Positions 61,054 through 64,000 of a DNA stretch of 64,000 bases are shown here, one piece after another (the first letter of the stretch is position 1; every line of letters starts with the position of its first letter). The translations under genes were made by a program, and so were the position numbers. Location: contig NC_080732.1 in NCBI RefSeq assembly GCF_019097595.1, positions 2,448,354 to 2,512,353 on the forward strand. Direction: 5' to 3'. Source of the DNA: Hemibagrus wyckioides (taxonomy: Eukaryota; Chordata; Actinopteri; Siluriformes; Bagridae). Below the pieces are notes generated by a model. It was not told where the DNA came from and searched no databases. It saw nothing but the letters and a program-made list of their open reading frames with translations.

Positions 61054-61707
61054 GAGTCTGAATAGAATCAGAGGCAGTTTGATGATCATGATCAGAGTCA
61101 GAAGAGTCAGAATCCAGAAGAGTCAGGACCTGGAACTCATTGGTTCTGTCTTAAATCCTGCACTAAAGTCTTCATTATTTTTTGTTTCCTGGAACTCACT
61201 CGTCTTCCACGGAATTAAATCAAACTATACATTTGTACCTGTTGTTGGTGTAAGAGGAATAAAACTCTTTGGTTCCGTTCTCATCCCTCGTGTAGAACCG
61301 GACACATGCAGTACATTTGTGTGTAAATCCAATCAGTCCGTTAACTGCACCACTAAACGTGACGAGCTGTGCTTGGCTGCGCGTGATTTAGCGCGTGTAT
61401 GATGGATGTCCTTTACTGACTTTCTGCCGTATATTTCCCCACGCTTCCCAGCGGCTGGATGGAGGCGTGTAGCCGCGCTGGAGGAATTAACACACAGCAA
61501 TTTGTCAGAACAAGCGGTTTTAATGAATCACGGTTTATTGACACTGCGCACGAGCTACACACTAAAGGATGACCTCTCGCACCTCTCACACCTCTCGCAC
61601 CTCTCGCACCTCTCGACATGTCACGTCAGCGTCCAAACTGTCGAGTGTCCCACTGCAATCTGACTCAGAGAGGACCTAAATCACTCTGACATCATGACCT
61701 GTGCTGG
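61054..61707. other. Non-coding
   Basis: A short (CACCTCTCG)n tract at 61575-61616. A 107-codon plus frame at 61079-61402 lacks domains. Confidence 0.55.
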
Positions 61708-61945
<238 letters not shown>

Positions 61946-62420
61946 AGAGAAACAGAGAGAAATAAGTTCAGTAGCAGCGAGTTAACAGTCCATCGTCTCA
62001 TGGTTTCCATCAAGTTATGACTGAACTTTACTGTAGAATTTTAGTGAAACTGTTGATAGAAATCGTCTAAAAAGAAAACTTTTATCTAAACTATTATCAT
62101 AAATATAAAATCATTACATTCATTTATCTATTAGACATTTATCTAATCAGTGATTTTACAGAGAAACTGCAAGGATGGAGACTCCTCCCAGTAAAGATAA
62201 ATAAAATTTGTTTAATATTAAATAGCATTTTCATAGCGTATTAGCTAATCTGGCTAAGCAGCTTCTAAACACTGCTACATGTTTGTACCATTCGCAGCTA
62301 ATCATGACAAGGCTAGCTATAAATATCTGGACAGTCAAGAAGCTCAAAGATGAAGTACAGTTTATTATCTAGTAAAAAATATTCATTCCACAGTGCTAAT
62401 TCAACATTCAGCTACATCTC
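61946..62420. other. AT-rich non-coding
   Basis: Nothing recognised. Confidence 0.55.
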
Positions 62421-62690
62421 TCACGCAGCTAGCATGTTTCTGTCTCACAGCTAGCATGTTCCTCTCACAAAGCTATTATGTTTCTTTCTCACAGCTAGCA
62501 AGTTTCTCTCACAAAGCTAGCATGTTTCTCTCACAAAGCTATTATGTTTCTTTCTCACAGCTAGCATGTTTCTCTGTCACAGCTAGCATGTTTCTCTCTC
62601 ACAGCTAGCATGTTTCTCTCACAAAGCTAGCATGTTTCTGTCTCACAGCTAGCACGTTTCTCTGTCACAGCTAGCAAGTTTCTCCGTTTG
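62421..62690. repeat. About 22-24 bp minisatellite (CACAGCTAGCATGTTTCTCT)
   Basis: About eleven copies alternating CACAGCTAGC and CACAAAGCTAGC/TATT with GTTTCTCT or GTTTCTGTCT. Confidence 0.92.
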
Positions 62691-62879
62691 GGAAAAGCAG
62701 CTTGTTTTTATTTCCTGTGTTTATTTTGGGTCAGATGTGAGATCAGTGTGGTGAAGCTGAGCGCTAGAATTGTGCCACGTTTGCATTTCTGAGCGGTTAA
62801 TTTGTGGGCGGAGTCTCTACGCTTTCTGAGGGCTTATGGGGGTGTGTTTAGGACGTGTCAGACGTGTCTTTGACTCTGT
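62691..62879. other. Non-coding spacer
   Basis: Nothing recognised. Confidence 0.5.
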
Positions 62880-63400
62880 TCTTTCAACGATCACAATAAC
62901 CATATTATCATGTTCATCATTGCGAATGCAAACACGATGCAGTTACGCTAAATCCGTGCACTTTATTTACGGAACCCATCCCGAGCCGCGTGAAGCATCC
63001 GCGCAGCAGCAGCTAGCCGACTCGAGCTGTTTTTCTTCTCCTGCAGCCTGCATGCGCAGTGACAGCACGTCCCCCTGGACCAGTCTGCCATCTGCGCAGG
63101 CACACGGACCTCGGCGCTCTGTTTCTCGTCCTCGTCCGTCTCGTTCTGTCCGTTTCGCTCTGTCCGTCTTTCACCTCTCCTCTTCCAGATCTTCTGCATT
63201 TCGCACTTGTTGAGCTCGACCTCTCCATCTGTCCGTCCCCGTGTCCGCCCCCCGGTCTTGGCATTCACGCCGCGTGTGCTACTGCCGCTGCCGCTGCCAA
63301 GGGAGAGAGGGAAAGGATGGAGAGAAAACAGTAGAGGGAGGGAGAGGAAGAGAAAAAAAACACACAGTAGGCTGCTGGAGGCAGACGGCGCATGACATTG
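62880..63400. promoter_or_regulatory. CpG-rich block, possible promoter
   Basis: GC- and CpG-rich DNA with two NRF1-like words, CATGCGCAG near 63051 and CTGCGCAGG near 63092, and pyrimidine-rich TCCGTCTCGTTCTGTCC repeats. Open frames in every phase overlap and none shows a domain. It may be a promoter or first exon of a gene or non-coding RNA, but no product can be named. Confidence 0.35.
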
Positions 63401-63699
63401 AGCAGCGGTGTGCAGAGGTCAAACTCACCACACAGGAAACAGCAATAATATCGACCAGGTTTCTCTCAGATCAGCTACCAGCTCCTCACTCCAGCCACAA
63501 ATCACAAATATTTTGGGTTTTTTTGTCCGGTCAGTACTGCACCATCGTCCACGCTTTCCTTCTGCAAAGCCAGCGGGATGTTTTTTGTGTGTAAGATTAA
63601 AAGATGGGAGTCATTCAGAGAAAACGTCTTGTCTGATGAGTTGTCTAGCCGTAGTTACTGAAGTTAGCATGCACGAATCCTAATGTAAAGTCAAAGACA
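63401..63699. other. Non-coding
   Basis: Unique sequence with no recognised gene. Confidence 0.5.
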
Positions 63700-64000
63700 T
63701 CTGCACCTTAGCTAAAACTACGCTACATTCTGGACCTTTAGTGGCTAGCATCTTAGCTAACTTCATGCTACATTCTGGAATTTTACTGGCTAGTATCATC
63801 GCTAAATTCATGCTACATTCTGGAAGATGACTAGCTAGCAATTTAGCTAAATCCATGCTACATTATAGATGTTGGCTAGCTAGTATCTAAGGTGAATTTA
63901 TGCTACATTCTGGAATTTTACTGGCTAGTATCATTGCTAAATTTATGCTACATTCTAGAAGATGACTAGCCAGCAATTTAGCTAAATCCATGCCTTATTA
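63700..64000. repeat. About 60/122-bp minisatellite running off the window end
   Basis: Units share ATGCTACATTCTGGAA and TAGCTAAATCCATGCTACAT. Two alternating versions (ending TTTTACTGGCTAGTATCAT and GATGACTAGCTAGCAATTT) give a dimer of roughly 120 bp. Truncated by the window. Confidence 0.88.

Noticed and set aside
60519..61089. Frames with Ser-Asp or Phe-Gln-Thr-Arg repeats resembling adhesins
   Set aside because: Repeat artefacts; the same DNA gives different repeats in each frame.
63257..63280. A second miR-124-like word (CTTGGCATTCAC then CGCGTG)
   Set aside because: It has a 2-bp insertion within the mature region, lacks the seed end, and no matching 5p arm follows on the minus strand, so no hairpin forms.

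Overview
This is vertebrate genomic DNA, and almost certainly a teleost fish. It is AT-rich and mostly non-coding, and it is full of CA, GATA, AAT and AAAT microsatellites. It also carries decayed Tc1-type transposons and LINE ends of kinds common in fish. A catfish or other otophysan is plausible from the transposon families, but I cannot prove it from the sequence alone.

Only two genes are well supported, both on the minus strand. The first is an intact single-exon bHLH transcription factor, bhlhe22 (Bhlhb5/Beta3), at 26285-27064. The second is a microRNA precursor at about 39341-39424 that contains an exact miR-124-3p and matches the mir-124-2 paralogue in loop and lower stem. In human, MIR124-2 also lies upstream of BHLHE22 on the same strand, so this is a conserved neuronal pair. 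Here the two are only about 12 kb apart.

Two REST/NRSF (RE1) motifs flank the pair. A near-canonical one (19 of 21 positions) lies at 24158-24178, 2.1 kb past the bhlhe22 stop. One with widened half-site spacing lies at 38908-38935, about 0.4 kb past the miR-124 hairpin. REST silences neuronal genes, including miR-124 loci, in non-neural cells. The layout therefore suggests a REST-gated neuronal domain; this last step is inference.

Layout: 1-500 holds retroposon ends. 0.5-2.6 kb is non-coding with a possible conserved block. 2.7-5.1 kb is a large minisatellite that turns into a 62-bp higher-order repeat. 5.1-14.5 kb is AT-rich non-coding DNA with microsatellites, a Tc1 C-terminal relic and a duplicated block. 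14.57-15.41 kb is a fold-back Tc1-type element. 16.2-16.8 kb is a TCTGAR hexamer array. 17-23 kb is microsatellites, minisatellites and an interspersed element. 23.3-27.6 kb is the bhlhe22 locus. 28.9-31.2 kb is a cluster of mobile elements. 33-38 kb is duplicated and simple-repeat DNA. 38.9-44.6 kb is the mir-124 locus, with promoter-like motifs and a CpG-rich upstream block. 45.7-46.9 kb has a Tc1 relic and a LINE end. 47-54 kb is non-coding with candidate enhancers and a GTAAAGTTG minisatellite. 54.3-56.6 kb holds ATC tracts, an interspersed repeat, an ACTAT array and a LINE end. 58.5-64 kb has candidate conserved DNA, a second TCTGAA/TCTGAG array, GATA/GACA tracts, a CpG-rich block and a CTAGC-rich minisatellite running off the end. 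The many long open frames outside bhlhe22 are products of repeats or chance.
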